IMG/VR virus record: IMGVR_UViG_3300034375_007958
Span: 1 to 64,000 of that record
Direction: 5' to 3' (one strand)
DNA from: a virus
DNA length: 64,000 nucleotides
Under the pieces are notes generated by a model. That model saw only the letters and a list, made by a program, of their open reading frames with translations. It had not been told where the DNA came from and searched no databases. Below, in pieces: positions 33,489 through 41,788 of this stretch. Made by a program: the position numbers and the translations under genes. How positions within the stretch are numbered: position 1 is the stretch's first letter; the number at the start of each line of letters is the position of its first letter.

Positions 33489-34923
33489 AATTTAATCCTC
33501 GGTTTTTATTTCTTATGCTTCTATACACAATCCATGCAGCCACTGCCACAGTCAACACAAACAAAGGTCGTGTGACCAATTGGTCCCATGTGTACAGTTG
33601 ATTGGTCTGTAAGATGTAACCTTCTAAACGTTCGGCTACCACATAAGTTACTAACAATGCCGGTCTGCTGATATCATAATATTTACACGCAATACCTAAC
33701 GTACCACATAATGTCAGCATGGCCATGTCCTGCCAACCCTGTGTGTATTGAAAGTTTGCCCACACAATAACTGCTAAAATAATAGTAGCATATATCCAAT
33801 AGGGTATTTCCAATATTTTTACAATGTAACGCATGAACACTACGCTGACTATGCCTACTACAATACTGCCGCCCACAAATCCTGCAGCAAGGCTTAGTAC
33901 AAAGTCTGTGTCGTAAATTAACATGGGTGTACCCAGTTCAATGCCAAAGTAGATACACAGTGCCATCATGATAGCAGCAAAAGGCGCGGCTGGTATCCCA
34001 AACAACACTGTGGGCAACATACTTGACACTTTTTGAGCACTGTTAGCACCTTCGCATCCTAATAAGCCTAATGGATTGCCTTCACCAAACTTTTTATCTG
34101 GATGCCGCGCCACTGTGGAACCATAGGCTAAAAAGTCTCCTATTGCACCACCTACACCTGGCAGTAAGCCTGTGACAAATCCTATTACACCACCACGCAT
34201 CATGTCACGTCTATATTCTATACAGTCACGCACACCTTGACGTAATTGATGCCAGTACTGGTCAAATACTGGAGGACGCTTATGTCTATTTTTCAACCCC
34301 CATAGTAGTTCTGGAATGCCAAACAAGCCAGATATCAGTGCAATCATTTGTACACCTGCACCTAAGTACTCCCAGCCAAAAGTAAAACGGTAAGCACCTG
34401 TGGCAGGATCCTGTCCTATAACACCAACGAATAATCCAAGTGCAATTGCAATTAAACTTTTAAAGGGATTTTTGCTGGCAACAAATCCTACACAGGCAAG
34501 ACTCATTAACATAAAGCCTGCAAACTCAGGCATGCCAAACCATAGAATAATTTGTCCGTAGTATGGCAGCAACAAAAATGCCAGTGTGCCGTATAACACA
34601 CCGTTGACAGTACTGTCGAAGATAGCAATGCCCATTGCACGACCTGCTTGGCCCTGTTGTGTCATAGGGTATCCATCTATAACACAGGCTGCAGTGGTTG
34701 ACGCCCCGGGTATGCCTGTCAGTATGCTGGTATAACTGTCCGCAGCCGCGCAGGCAGCAATAATGCTGGTAAGAAACACGATACCAGCATAAGGGTCACT
34801 AAGGAAATAAGGAGCGAAACCAAACACAGTGATTAACGCAGTAGTTACTCCTGCAATTGGTATCACTCCTATCAGCAGACCGTATAAACTGCCTGCTAAA
34901 ATCCAAAGTAAGTAAGCGATCAC
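33481..34923 (-). CDS. tctA: tripartite tricarboxylate transporter large permease TctA
   Basis: The 480-aa integral membrane protein (many hydrophobic helices) has the TctA signatures GLLIGVIPIAGVTTALI, AADSYTSILTGIPGASTTAA, DGYPMTQQGQAGRA and GLLPGVGGAIGDFLAYG. TctA forms the ion-coupled channel of TTT transporters, which import citrate and other carboxylates with a periplasmic TctC and small subunit TctB. The length is close to normal (about 500). It overlaps tctC by 4 nt. TctB is not found, so a host TctB or a two-component system would be needed. Confidence 0.95.
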   Translation of the reverse strand: MIAYLLWILAGSLYGLLIGVIPIAGVTTALITVFGFAPYFLSDPYAGIVFLTSIIAACAAADSYTSILTGIPGASTTAACVIDGYPMTQQGQAGRAMGIAIFDSTVNGVLYGTLAFLLLPYYGQIILWFGMPEFAGFMLMSLACVGFVASKNPFKSLIAIALGLFVGVIGQDPATGAYRFTFGWEYLGAGVQMIALISGLFGIPELLWGLKNRHKRPPVFDQYWHQLRQGVRDCIEYRRDMMRGGVIGFVTGLLPGVGGAIGDFLAYGSTVARHPDKKFGEGNPLGLLGCEGANSAQKVSSMLPTVLFGIPAAPFAAIMMALCIYFGIELGTPMLIYDTDFVLSLAAGFVGGSIVVGIVSVVFMRYIVKILEIPYWIYATIILAVIVWANFQYTQGWQDMAMLTLCGTLGIACKYYDISRPALLVTYVVAERLEGYILQTNQLYTWDQLVTRPLFVLTVAVAAWIVYRSIRNKNRGLNYV

Positions 34924-35975
34924 TTGACTAATTCAGGTTTGTAAACACTGGGGAAACCGTAGGCTTCTTGATTCCAACGTACTGCACCTTTAAGTGCTGG
35001 CTCTGTGATTAACTTGCTGAGTTCACCAATAACTGCATTACCATCGTCACCCACAATCCAACCATAACGTCCTGTACGTTGTTCAATGGCACGAACTGCT
35101 TCGGGATCTGCTAACATCTTACGTAGTGCCGCACGAAGTTTTTCTGTATTGGGATTACCCTTATTAACCCATAGTGATTTTTGAATGACATCACGCCAGT
35201 TACGAGTCAGACGATATGCTTCATACAATTCACCACTAGGTGCTTGACCCCATAATTTCTGATATACATCTTCGAACTGTGTATTTGGAAAGTTTGCGTC
35301 AGCAACTTGACGTTTATTGGCTAAGTCGTAAGTGCCATGTGTAAACCATACTTCGTTATTTTTAGCCTTGTCAGTCCAGAACTTAATCCAAGCAGGAGGA
35401 CTTTCACGAGTAATGTTTAGTTCGCCACGTAAAAATCCCAAACGCTTTTCTGCACCTTTAACACCGTTGACCCATACTACACGTTTTTTCCAGCAGTCAA
35501 GATAAGCAGAAATACTACCATCTTTTTGTGGTCCACAAACCATCATGGCCATGGCCATACCGTCGGGTTCTAGTCCAGAACCGCCTGCTACTTTAAATGT
35601 GTCCTTTTTGGGATCTGTGCCCACACGTTTTCCTACCACAATATCCAAGTTCATCATGCCAATGGCATCGTACTGTCTGTAATCGTAGTCTACCCGATCC
35701 AACAAAAAACTAACACCGTTGCCGCCGTGGGCCACCATAATAGTTTTGTCGTCGAATCTTAGTTTGTTGTGAAATTCATTGTATCCAGGAATATCACGTG
35801 CTCCGGGAATATGTCTTACAACAACAGGTTCGTCTGTGTATTTGCTGAGATTCTGTGCTATAATGCCAGCCCAAACAGCAGTACCCAATCCGGGACCTTG
35901 TGGCACAATTAAAGTATAGTCTGCATGGGCTTGTGTGCCAATCACCAATGCTAACATTGCTAGTAGTCGCTTCAT
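34920..35975 (-). CDS. tctC: TctC-like periplasmic solute-binding protein
   Basis: The 351-aa protein has a Sec signal (MKRLLAMLALVIGTQAHA, cleavage near 18) and a Bug/TctC-type fold: YTLIVPQGPGLGTAVWAGII, VRHIPGARDIPGYNEF, FKVAGGSGLEPDGM. It would capture a carboxylate and dock on TctA, whose gene it overlaps by 4 nt. Bug-type receptors are especially numerous in Burkholderiales. The ligand cannot be deduced. Confidence 0.88.
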   Translation of the reverse strand: MKRLLAMLALVIGTQAHADYTLIVPQGPGLGTAVWAGIIAQNLSKYTDEPVVVRHIPGARDIPGYNEFHNKLRFDDKTIMVAHGGNGVSFLLDRVDYDYRQYDAIGMMNLDIVVGKRVGTDPKKDTFKVAGGSGLEPDGMAMAMMVCGPQKDGSISAYLDCWKKRVVWVNGVKGAEKRLGFLRGELNITRESPPAWIKFWTDKAKNNEVWFTHGTYDLANKRQVADANFPNTQFEDVYQKLWGQAPSGELYEAYRLTRNWRDVIQKSLWVNKGNPNTEKLRAALRKMLADPEAVRAIEQRTGRYGWIVGDDGNAVIGELSKLITEPALKGAVRWNQEAYGFPSVYKPELVK

Positions 35976-36613
35976 TTTATTTCCTTTGTAAAAGATAGAA
36001 TTTTAACTTTAATATCGTCTTGAGAATAATCCTGTCTGTATTCTTCTGGAGGCTGCTCGATGTGCAAGTTTAAACAAGCAGTTCTATTATCGTAAGAAAA
36101 AAATCCCGGCCGGTCTTCCATTGCTTTAATAATATCCTGATTTTGAGCACGTATTTGTGTTGTCATGTGTTTTAGGTTTTTGTAATAACTGCTATAGTCT
36201 GGATAGGTAATTGCAAATTCTCCACACATCGTCCACCAGCCTAAACAACTGTCGTTGGGCCTGTGTACAAGTACAATGGGACAGTCGGGCCAAGTACGTT
36301 GAATAAAATCGATATGATGTGCAAAAACATGACTTTTAATAATACGTACACCCTTGCCCGAGAAAGGACGGTCAAACTCTAGTTCTAAGTCCTCTCGACT
36401 GTACTGGTCCATTTTATCGAAAAAATCACCAAATTCCATGCCTGGATCAAAATAAGCACCCAAGTGCATTAACTGCATAGTCCCTGAAGCATCGTGATGG
36501 TATGTACGAGCCTCAGTATAATCTGTGCGGTCAATGCTGGCACTATAGTAGATGTTTTTAACTACACTACTCCATTTTGATCCTGGTGCACCTGCCACAA
36601 AAATATATTTCAT
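35972..36613 (-). CDS. sulfotransferase-like P-loop protein
   Basis: The 213-aa protein begins MKYIFVAGAPGSKWSSVVKN, a PAPS-binding-type loop (APGSKWSS), and has a typical 3'-phosphate region (CPIVLVHRPNDSCLGWW). It overlaps tctC by 4 nt. Its ATG lies six bases after AATAAA with TTGACT 17 bp upstream and no Shine-Dalgarno, so a leaderless start is likely. The acceptor is unknown. Confidence 0.7.
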   Translation of the reverse strand: MKYIFVAGAPGSKWSSVVKNIYYSASIDRTDYTEARTYHHDASGTMQLMHLGAYFDPGMEFGDFFDKMDQYSREDLELEFDRPFSGKGVRIIKSHVFAHHIDFIQRTWPDCPIVLVHRPNDSCLGWWTMCGEFAITYPDYSSYYKNLKHMTTQIRAQNQDIIKAMEDRPGFFSYDNRTACLNLHIEQPPEEYRQDYSQDDIKVKILSFTKEIK

Positions 36614-36619
36614 ACAGAA

Positions 36620-36648
36620 TTTATTGATAATTAAAGTTACTTAGTCAA
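36620..36648 (-). promoter_or_regulatory. sigma70-type promoter for sulfotransferase/tct operon
   Basis: Minus-strand TTGACT (36648-36643), 17-bp spacer, AATAAA (36625-36620; 4 of 6 consensus), six bases, then the ATG at 36613. The -10 is imperfect, but the spacing equals that at the other leaderless promoters. Confidence 0.5.
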
Positions 36649-36659
36649 AAAATTATTGA

Positions 36660-36689
36660 TTGACAAATTTATTTAGTCGAAAGTAAAAA
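36660..36689 (+). promoter_or_regulatory. sigma70-type promoter for plus-strand methyltransferase
   Basis: TTGACA (36660-36665), an 18-bp spacer, TAAAAA (36684-36689) and seven bases to the ATG at 36697. There is no Shine-Dalgarno. It is divergent from the minus-strand promoter at 36620-36648. Confidence 0.5.
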
Positions 36690-36696
36690 ATTTTAT

Positions 36697-37431
36697 ATGA
36701 ATACGAAAATTTTTGCTCTTTTAGAAAAAAATTTAAAGAGTGCGTTTAATTTACCCAAGTATCAAAAAATTTATGACGCTATCGGAGGGGAAACTGAAGT
36801 CGACAAACTGCCGTGGACTCCTGCCCGTTATCGTAAATTTAAAAATGCTATGGAATCTGAACTCAGTTTGGACAGCGACTATTATGGTACTGTAAAAAAT
36901 ATTGTTGCAGACTTAAGTGAACGTTATACGCTAAGATTTTTTAGTGAAATATGGAAACCTAGAACTAACGAATTTGAATATACCGGTTGGCAATTAGCAG
37001 ATGAAGTTAACAAACTCAATCCCAGTAAAGTGTTGGACGTAGGTTGTGGATACCATCCTTTTAAAGGACGAATCAACAATTTGGTAGGTATAGACCCCTA
37101 TAATAATTGTGCAGACTACGAAGTAGATATCTTAGAATATCGTGTAGCACCAGAAAGTTTTGATGTTATAATAGCATTGGGCTCCATTAACTTTAATTCA
37201 AAAGATGAAATTGAACAGCGTTTCAGTCACTGTGTAAATTTGTTGAAATCTGGGGGTAAGTTTTTCTTACGTGCTAATCCAGGGATTCCCCATAAAACAG
37301 GACCTTATGTAGATATCTTTCTTTGGGATTTTGAAACGGTGAATGAGTTTGCCGAAAAGTACAATCTCACACTAGATACTTTTAAGAAAGATGCTAACAG
37401 TAGACTATATTTTGTTTACACTAAGCGTTAA
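36697..37431 (+). CDS. class I SAM-dependent methyltransferase
   Basis: The 244-aa protein has a clear motif I (KVLDVGCGYHPFKG near 109) and motif II/III (LVGIDPYNNCADYEVDILEY; DVIIALGSINF), as in Methyltransf_11/25 families. The substrate is unknown. It is a plus-strand, A/T-rich gene next to phoH, with no Shine-Dalgarno. Confidence 0.85.
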   Translation: MNTKIFALLEKNLKSAFNLPKYQKIYDAIGGETEVDKLPWTPARYRKFKNAMESELSLDSDYYGTVKNIVADLSERYTLRFFSEIWKPRTNEFEYTGWQLADEVNKLNPSKVLDVGCGYHPFKGRINNLVGIDPYNNCADYEVDILEYRVAPESFDVIIALGSINFNSKDEIEQRFSHCVNLLKSGGKFFLRANPGIPHKTGPYVDIFLWDFETVNEFAEKYNLTLDTFKKDANSRLYFVYTKR

Positions 37432-37515
37432 ACAGCCAAATACTTATGCCTTAAGTTTTAGAATTATAGTGTAATATTCCTCCTGTAAACCAGATTTAAA
37501 TATTCTAGTAGACAG

Positions 37516-37539
37516 GGTGTTAGCCGGTCTGCTAACACC
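37516..37539 (+). promoter_or_regulatory. stem-loop in phoH 5' leader
   Basis: GGTGTTAGC (37516-37524) and GCTAACACC (37531-37539) form a perfect 9-bp stem with a 6-nt loop, 30 nt upstream of the phoH TTG start. There is no U-tract, so it is more likely a regulatory or stability hairpin than a terminator. Confidence 0.6.
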
Positions 37540-37569
37540 GAAAACTACGTTTACGATCAGGAGGACACA

Positions 37570-38304
37570 TTGTCAAAACGTAAGCAAAGAATGTATCAGG
37601 AGCAAGTCCGTGATACAGATAACATTATACAATTAAACACATACTACAACAAGCGACGCAGAGTCGATTTACTTCCAAAAACCCTCAATCAAGAAACATA
37701 CGTAAACCTACTAACAGATCCCAGCAAACTAATTGTGTTTGCCACAGGTCCTGCTGGTACGGGTAAAACTATGTTGGCCATGCTTGCGGGTATACAGGCA
37801 CTAAAAGACGGGAGGGTAACAAAGATAGTGCTGACCAGACCAGCAGTGGGAGTAGACGATGAACGCCATGGGTTTTTACCAGGTGACCTAAATCAAAAAA
37901 TGGAGCCTTGGACCAGACCGTTGTTTGATGTTCTTATGGAATACTACGACAAAAGAGAAGTTACCAGAATGCTAGATGAACAAATCATTGAGATATCTCC
38001 ACTAGCATTTATGCGTGGACGCACATTTAAGAATGCTTGGATCATTGCAGACGAAATGCAGAATGCAACTCCCAATCAAATGAAAATGTTGCTGACACGT
38101 TTAGGTGAAGCCAGTAAGATGATAGTTACTGGAGACACACGCCAAGCAGATAGGCGTGACCCTGACAATGGTCTATTAGACTTCAAATCACTTGTAGAAA
38201 GTTATAGAGATTGCCAATATGTGGCTGGTGTTGAATTGGAAGGCCGAGATATTCAACGTCACCCTGCGGTTATTGAAGTCTTAAAAATTTATCAGGAGAT
38301 ATAA
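37570..38304 (+). CDS. phoH: PhoH-family ATPase
   Basis: The 244-aa P-loop protein has Walker A GPAGTGKT (60-67) and the PhoH signatures TRPAVGVDDERHGFLPGDL, Walker B AWIIADEMQNATPNQMKML and VTGDTRQADRR. PhoH-like proteins are widespread in marine T4-like phages and may act in RNA or stress metabolism. It starts at TTG (37570) after a strong AGGAGG Shine-Dalgarno. A bidirectional terminator follows directly. Confidence 0.93.
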   Translation: MSKRKQRMYQEQVRDTDNIIQLNTYYNKRRRVDLLPKTLNQETYVNLLTDPSKLIVFATGPAGTGKTMLAMLAGIQALKDGRVTKIVLTRPAVGVDDERHGFLPGDLNQKMEPWTRPLFDVLMEYYDKREVTRMLDEQIIEISPLAFMRGRTFKNAWIIADEMQNATPNQMKMLLTRLGEASKMIVTGDTRQADRRDPDNGLLDFKSLVESYRDCQYVAGVELEGRDIQRHPAVIEVLKIYQEI

Positions 38305-38306
38305 AA

Positions 38307-38331
38307 AATAAGGGAGCCAGGCTCCCTTATT
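38307..38331. terminator. bidirectional terminator between phoH and HAD gene
   Basis: AATAAGGGAGCC (38307-38318) pairs with GGCTCCCTTATT (38320-38331) between convergent genes, with A-run on one side and T-rich on the other. It would end both transcripts and overlaps the stop of the minus-strand HAD gene. Confidence 0.8.
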
Positions 38332-38920
38332 AACTACTACTTAAAATTCTTTCGTAGATTTGCCGCCAGTTTTTCATTTTAGGTATTGCAGGATTATTGT
38401 GATGCATATTGTGACCGTGTTCTACTAGCAGACTTTTTAACCCTAGTTTAACTCCAACTTCTGCATTAGTAATTTTATCTTCTATCCAAAAACATCCAGT
38501 GTCGCGATACTGTTCTAGTGCTTCGTCTTTGTCTGCACCTGTATCTAAGATAATAAATTTAGCAAACGCTGTTTTCCCAAACAGTTTTTTTAGATTCATT
38601 TTCCTAAGTTCTTGTGCGTTTTCATTTAGACTTAGACTGGTAATACAGTGAAACACGTATCCGTGTTCTTCGTGTAGTCTTTTAACGTAAAACATACTGT
38701 CACGTAGTGCGGGTAGAAATCCTATACTGGCACTTTCGTTAAAAAGTTTTATTAACTTTTTGCCTTGCTCGTAGTCAATGCCGTAGCGTTTGCCAATGTT
38801 GTACTCAAATTCACTGCCTTCTTGGCGCCGGAATCCATGCTCCTGCATCCAAATATCGAAAGCATATTCCCAATCAGTTAGTACACCATCCGAATCTGTA
38901 AGTATAACTTTTTTTCTCAT
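38330..38920 (-). CDS. HAD-family phosphatase, nucleotidase-like
   Basis: The 196-aa protein has motif I LTDSDGVLTDW (D-x-D), motif II around FHCITSLSLNE and motif III/IV around WIEDKITNAEVGVKLG, resembling phage 5'(3')-deoxyribonucleotidases. It may act on deoxynucleotide monophosphates. It overlaps the small coiled-coil gene upstream by 4 nt. Confidence 0.75.
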   Translation of the reverse strand: MRKKVILTDSDGVLTDWEYAFDIWMQEHGFRRQEGSEFEYNIGKRYGIDYEQGKKLIKLFNESASIGFLPALRDSMFYVKRLHEEHGYVFHCITSLSLNENAQELRKMNLKKLFGKTAFAKFIILDTGADKDEALEQYRDTGCFWIEDKITNAEVGVKLGLKSLLVEHGHNMHHNNPAIPKMKNWRQIYERILSSS

Positions 38921-39150
38921 CTAATCTTTCTGTTGATAAAACTAGTCATGGCGTCAACCTGACTTTGTAATCGATTTAGTTTTCTTTCAAGGGTGGCGAT
39001 TGTAATTGCCTGTTCTGTGTTAGTACTGGCCAGTTTTTCAAACTGATTGCGCCATACTTTCATTTCTTTTTCATGTCCCAACAGAGTAGGGCGTGGAGGA
39101 GCATTGGGGTCTACTTCACGCTTCTTCTTTTTCTGTTGGTACATTTCCAT
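38917..39150 (-). CDS. small coiled-coil hypothetical protein
   Basis: The 77-aa protein has a Lys-rich N-terminus (QQKKKKREVDPNAPP) followed by a coiled coil (residues about 35-75). It overlaps the 115-aa gene by 35 nt. It is not recognised. Confidence 0.6.
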   Translation of the reverse strand: MEMYQQKKKKREVDPNAPPRPTLLGHEKEMKVWRNQFEKLASTNTEQAITIATLERKLNRLQSQVDAMTSFINRKIR

Positions 39151-39463
39151 TGTCTTTTACCTCTGGGTATAATTCTGCTAGTAAAGGATTAATATACTTA
39201 GGATAACCTTCTTGATAGTGTGCTAGTAAACTGGCATAGTCTGCTCCACTATTGAAACTGTTTTTAACTACAGTTTCTTTGTTCAAATTTAAAATAACAC
39301 TGGCCTGCAGTTGATCCCTTGTTTTGATACCTCTTGTAATATTTATGGATTCATCGTAGGCAATGTTTTCCACGTTGGTCATGTAACCGGGTTCCTTGGT
39401 ACGTTTAGGATCCTTGGGTTTTTGATGATAGTAAGCAATTAAATGGATGTCTCGATTTGTCAT
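39116..39463 (-). CDS. hypothetical protein next to clamp loader
   Basis: The 115-aa protein (MTNRDIHLIAYYHQKPKDPK...) lies where T4 has gp62, immediately after gene 44 with a 4-nt overlap, but I see no gp62 similarity. It has an acidic C-terminus. The function is unknown. Confidence 0.6.
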   Translation of the reverse strand: MTNRDIHLIAYYHQKPKDPKRTKEPGYMTNVENIAYDESINITRGIKTRDQLQASVILNLNKETVVKNSFNSGADYASLLAHYQEGYPKYINPLLAELYPEVKDNGNVPTEKEEA

Positions 39464-40383
39464 TCTGCGATACCTGCTAACTCTACAATAGTTGCACTTA
39501 GATTAATTTCTGGGTCTGCTACCATACTGTGATTAACTAATCCTCGACGTATGATTACAATTGCTTCGTCTTGTCCCGAGTCTGTCTGGCTCCACAAATC
39601 TAAGTTGTCATACATCCAACGAAACACGTCTTCCATTTCTTCTGGTCTGGCTTGATCACACAACAGTTTGCGTCCTTCTTTGATACGACGTGCTTTGAAC
39701 AGTTCTGTAACACTAAGTTTCCAATCATCTGTGCCACCTTCGCCTTCACGTGGTTGCACCAGTTTACCTGTTGTACTGTTTGCCTGTAGCAAATTCAAAC
39801 ACTTACGCAAGTCTGGATATGTGGTACGCACATACGTGTCCAGTGTGTCTAATTCAAACTCTACATTTTCTTCAACTAACACTGTGGCTGCTCTTGCGGT
39901 AAATTCAACTTGATCAGTTTTGTGTACATGAATTTCATGACAGCGACTTTTTAGTGGGGGGATAACTTTGTTGGCAAAGTTACAAGTTAAAATAAATCTT
40001 GCCTGTGCTGCATAAGTTTCCATCAATCCTCTTAACAGGCCTTGTGCGTTAGGCGATAAGTAGTCCGCCTCATCCAGAAGTACAATTTTAAGGCTACCAA
40101 ATGGTAGTGTGCTGACAAAACCCTCAATCTTAGTCTTAAGGAAATCCACGCCATTGTCACGCGATGCGTTAACCTGTAAAAAGTCATAGTCATCAATCTC
40201 AAGTTGGTTTACTAATACTTTGGCCAATGTAGTTTTGCCAGTGCCTGCTGGACCATGTAGCAACAAATGTGGAACGCTGCCTTCCTTAATCCAAGTTAGC
40301 ACTTGCTCTCGAACTGCGGGGTCAGTGAACACATAACTGTCAACTGTCCGGGGTCTGTACTTCTCTGTCCAAAGTTCTTTCAT
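39460..40383 (-). CDS. 44: gp44-like sliding-clamp loader ATPase
   Basis: The 307-aa AAA+ protein has Walker A HGPAGTGKTT (about 43-52), Walker B KIVLLDEADYLSP, the polymerase clamp-loader SRC motif (LKSRCHEIH) and the N-terminal LWTEKYRPRTVDSYVF of RFC/gp44 proteins. It loads the processivity clamp at the phage replisome. It supports T4-like affiliation. A partner gp62 is not obvious. Confidence 0.92.
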   Translation of the reverse strand: MKELWTEKYRPRTVDSYVFTDPAVREQVLTWIKEGSVPHLLLHGPAGTGKTTLAKVLVNQLEIDDYDFLQVNASRDNGVDFLKTKIEGFVSTLPFGSLKIVLLDEADYLSPNAQGLLRGLMETYAAQARFILTCNFANKVIPPLKSRCHEIHVHKTDQVEFTARAATVLVEENVEFELDTLDTYVRTTYPDLRKCLNLLQANSTTGKLVQPREGEGGTDDWKLSVTELFKARRIKEGRKLLCDQARPEEMEDVFRWMYDNLDLWSQTDSGQDEAIVIIRRGLVNHSMVADPEINLSATIVELAGIAE

Positions 40384-40516
40384 TGTTATCTTTCTTTTGA
40401 TTGTCGTCAGGTGATGGTTTTTTCTTCTTGCCGAAAATAGCGTCCCAATTGTCGCTGAATGTTTTTTGATCTACACTATAAGGTCTAGGGCTCGAGCCTT
40501 TACCACCGTCACCCAT
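40340..40516 (-). CDS. small basic hypothetical protein
   Basis: The 58-aa product (MGDGGKGSSPRPYSVDQKTF then SDNWDAIFGKKKK) overlaps the start of gene 44 by 44 nt and the end of the cytidylyltransferase by 8 nt. Short proteins with a WDxIFGKKK motif occur near replication genes in T4-like phages, by my recollection. The function is unknown. Confidence 0.6.
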   Translation of the reverse strand: MGDGGKGSSPRPYSVDQKTFSDNWDAIFGKKKKPSPDDNQKKDNNERTLDREVQTPDS

Positions 40517-40970
40517 TTTTCTGTGCCTCTGCTACTCGTTTGCGTAAGTTACTGCTACTAAACGAGTGATCCCGCTTATTGTAAACAATTTCAATGTCTC
40601 TGTCAATGCAAATTTGACGGCCGGTGAAATCTTTGTCAGCATATTCTACACCCAAAATTCTAACATCTATGGGTAGTGTTAACAATATGTCCTCCAAATC
40701 TTTTTCAGTTTGGTATACCACTATCTCATCTACGTAGCGAGTAGCAGCCAACTGTATCTGCCGTTCTACTATACTCTGTACTGGTGGATTTTTTGTGTCT
40801 GGTCTGTCAATTGTGGGATCAGTTTGTAGTGCAGCAATCAAATAATCACAGTGGTTTTTACATTCACTGAGCATAGCAACATGTCCTGCGTGTAGCAAGT
40901 CAAATGTACTAAACGTAATTCCTATCTTGAGACCTTGTTGTTTAAGTTCTCTTACTTTATTGAATATCAT
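40509..40970 (-). CDS. TagD-like cytidylyltransferase
   Basis: The 153-aa protein has GITFSTFDLLHAGHVAML (HxGH) and the C-terminal SFSSSNLRKRV (an ISSTxxR-like motif), typical of glycerol-3-phosphate cytidylyltransferases and HldE-type enzymes. It probably makes a CDP- or ADP-activated alcohol or sugar. Its start overlaps the stop of the small DUF2970 gene (ATGA). Confidence 0.85.
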   Translation of the reverse strand: MIFNKVRELKQQGLKIGITFSTFDLLHAGHVAMLSECKNHCDYLIAALQTDPTIDRPDTKNPPVQSIVERQIQLAATRYVDEIVVYQTEKDLEDILLTLPIDVRILGVEYADKDFTGRQICIDRDIEIVYNKRDHSFSSSNLRKRVAEAQKNG

Positions 40971-41137
40971 ACTACAATGTTTACTAAAATCATTAATGCT
41001 ATTACAAATACAACACAGAGCACGAACCCCACTGCTATTAATGTGATAGGTGTTAACTGTGTTTTGTCTTGTTCGAATTCTTCTTTACCACGTACCCCAA
41101 GAAAACTCCAAAGCACAGCCCTGACTGTTTTAAGCAT
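40967..41137 (-). CDS. DUF2970 small membrane protein
   Basis: The 56-aa protein (MLKTVRAVLWSFLGVRGKEE, a Thr/Pro turn, then hydrophobic IALMILVNIVV) matches the DUF2970 pattern: an N-terminal amphipathic VLWSFxGVR motif and a C-terminal membrane helix. This family is known from beta- and gammaproteobacteria, which supports a host in those groups. It overlaps the cytidylyltransferase start and the 79-aa gene end. Confidence 0.75.
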   Translation of the reverse strand: MLKTVRAVLWSFLGVRGKEEFEQDKTQLTPITLIAVGFVLCVVFVIALMILVNIVV

Positions 41138-41369
41138 GAGTCTTTTTTAATTCGCGGAAAGTTCGTTCTGCTTCAAGTTTATTAATAAACTCTTGTTCAC
41201 CTACGTAGGTTGAGCAATCTTCTAATGCGTCTTCAATGTAGTATTTTAAACGAATTAAATCTTGTTTGCAACCCCAAGTAGTAAATCCGTCCATTCTGGG
41301 ATCCGTAGCAGCAAATTTTATTTTCCAAATTTCCTGCTCAATCTTTTCTCTGTTCCAGTCTCGGATCAC
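41130..41369 (-). CDS. small hypothetical protein
   Basis: The 79-aa helical protein is Trp/Glu/Lys-rich (WNREKIEQEIWKIKFAATDP) and not recognised. It overlaps genes on both sides by 4-8 nt. Confidence 0.6.
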   Translation of the reverse strand: MIRDWNREKIEQEIWKIKFAATDPRMDGFTTWGCKQDLIRLKYYIEDALEDCSTYVGEQEFINKLEAERTFRELKKTHA

Positions 41370-41788
41370 TGTTGACTCCAGTCAATCCTTTGCTGTGCGT
41401 TACCATCAACTGCGGTACTGACTGTGTCGTCTGGTGGCAGTTCATCACTGACCAGCATGACAGCATCACCGTCAATCCTGCGTAGTGTAAACTCGGCATT
41501 GTCGATATCTACTTTGACACCTCGGGTCCAACGACCATGCTCAACCAGAATCCATTGTCCAACTTCGACATCTTTTTGTTCTGGTCCAACTGCATATACT
41601 TGACACCAACGTGGTCTAATACCATCTGACTTGCCGTCGTCGTCTAGTAATACGATACCACTACTAAGTTGTCTACTACCAAATGCCATATCCCTTGCAA
41701 GAATATGATTTTTAAGTGCTCTTACACTTTTGATTTTATTAGTAAATTTAAATCCAATTTTTTGATCGAAAGGGTTTTCAATTGCCAT
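41366..41788 (-). CDS. GroES-like co-chaperonin (gp31-type)
   Basis: The 140-aa protein has a GroES fold with LARDMAFGSRQLSSGIVLLD, a mobile-loop-like IVLLDDDGKSDGIRPRW and VGQWILVEHGRWTRGVKV. T4 gp31 replaces GroES so that GroEL can fold the major capsid protein, and this is likely the equivalent. It lies beside a small unknown gene upstream and overlaps the 79-aa gene downstream by 4 nt. Confidence 0.85.
   Translation of the reverse strand: MAIENPFDQKIGFKFTNKIKSVRALKNHILARDMAFGSRQLSSGIVLLDDDGKSDGIRPRWCQVYAVGPEQKDVEVGQWILVEHGRWTRGVKVDIDNAEFTLRRIDGDAVMLVSDELPPDDTVSTAVDGNAQQRIDWSQQ

Noticed and set aside
39116-39463. gp62 clamp-loader small subunit
   Set aside because: The position fits, but I see no sequence resemblance to gp62, so it stays hypothetical.
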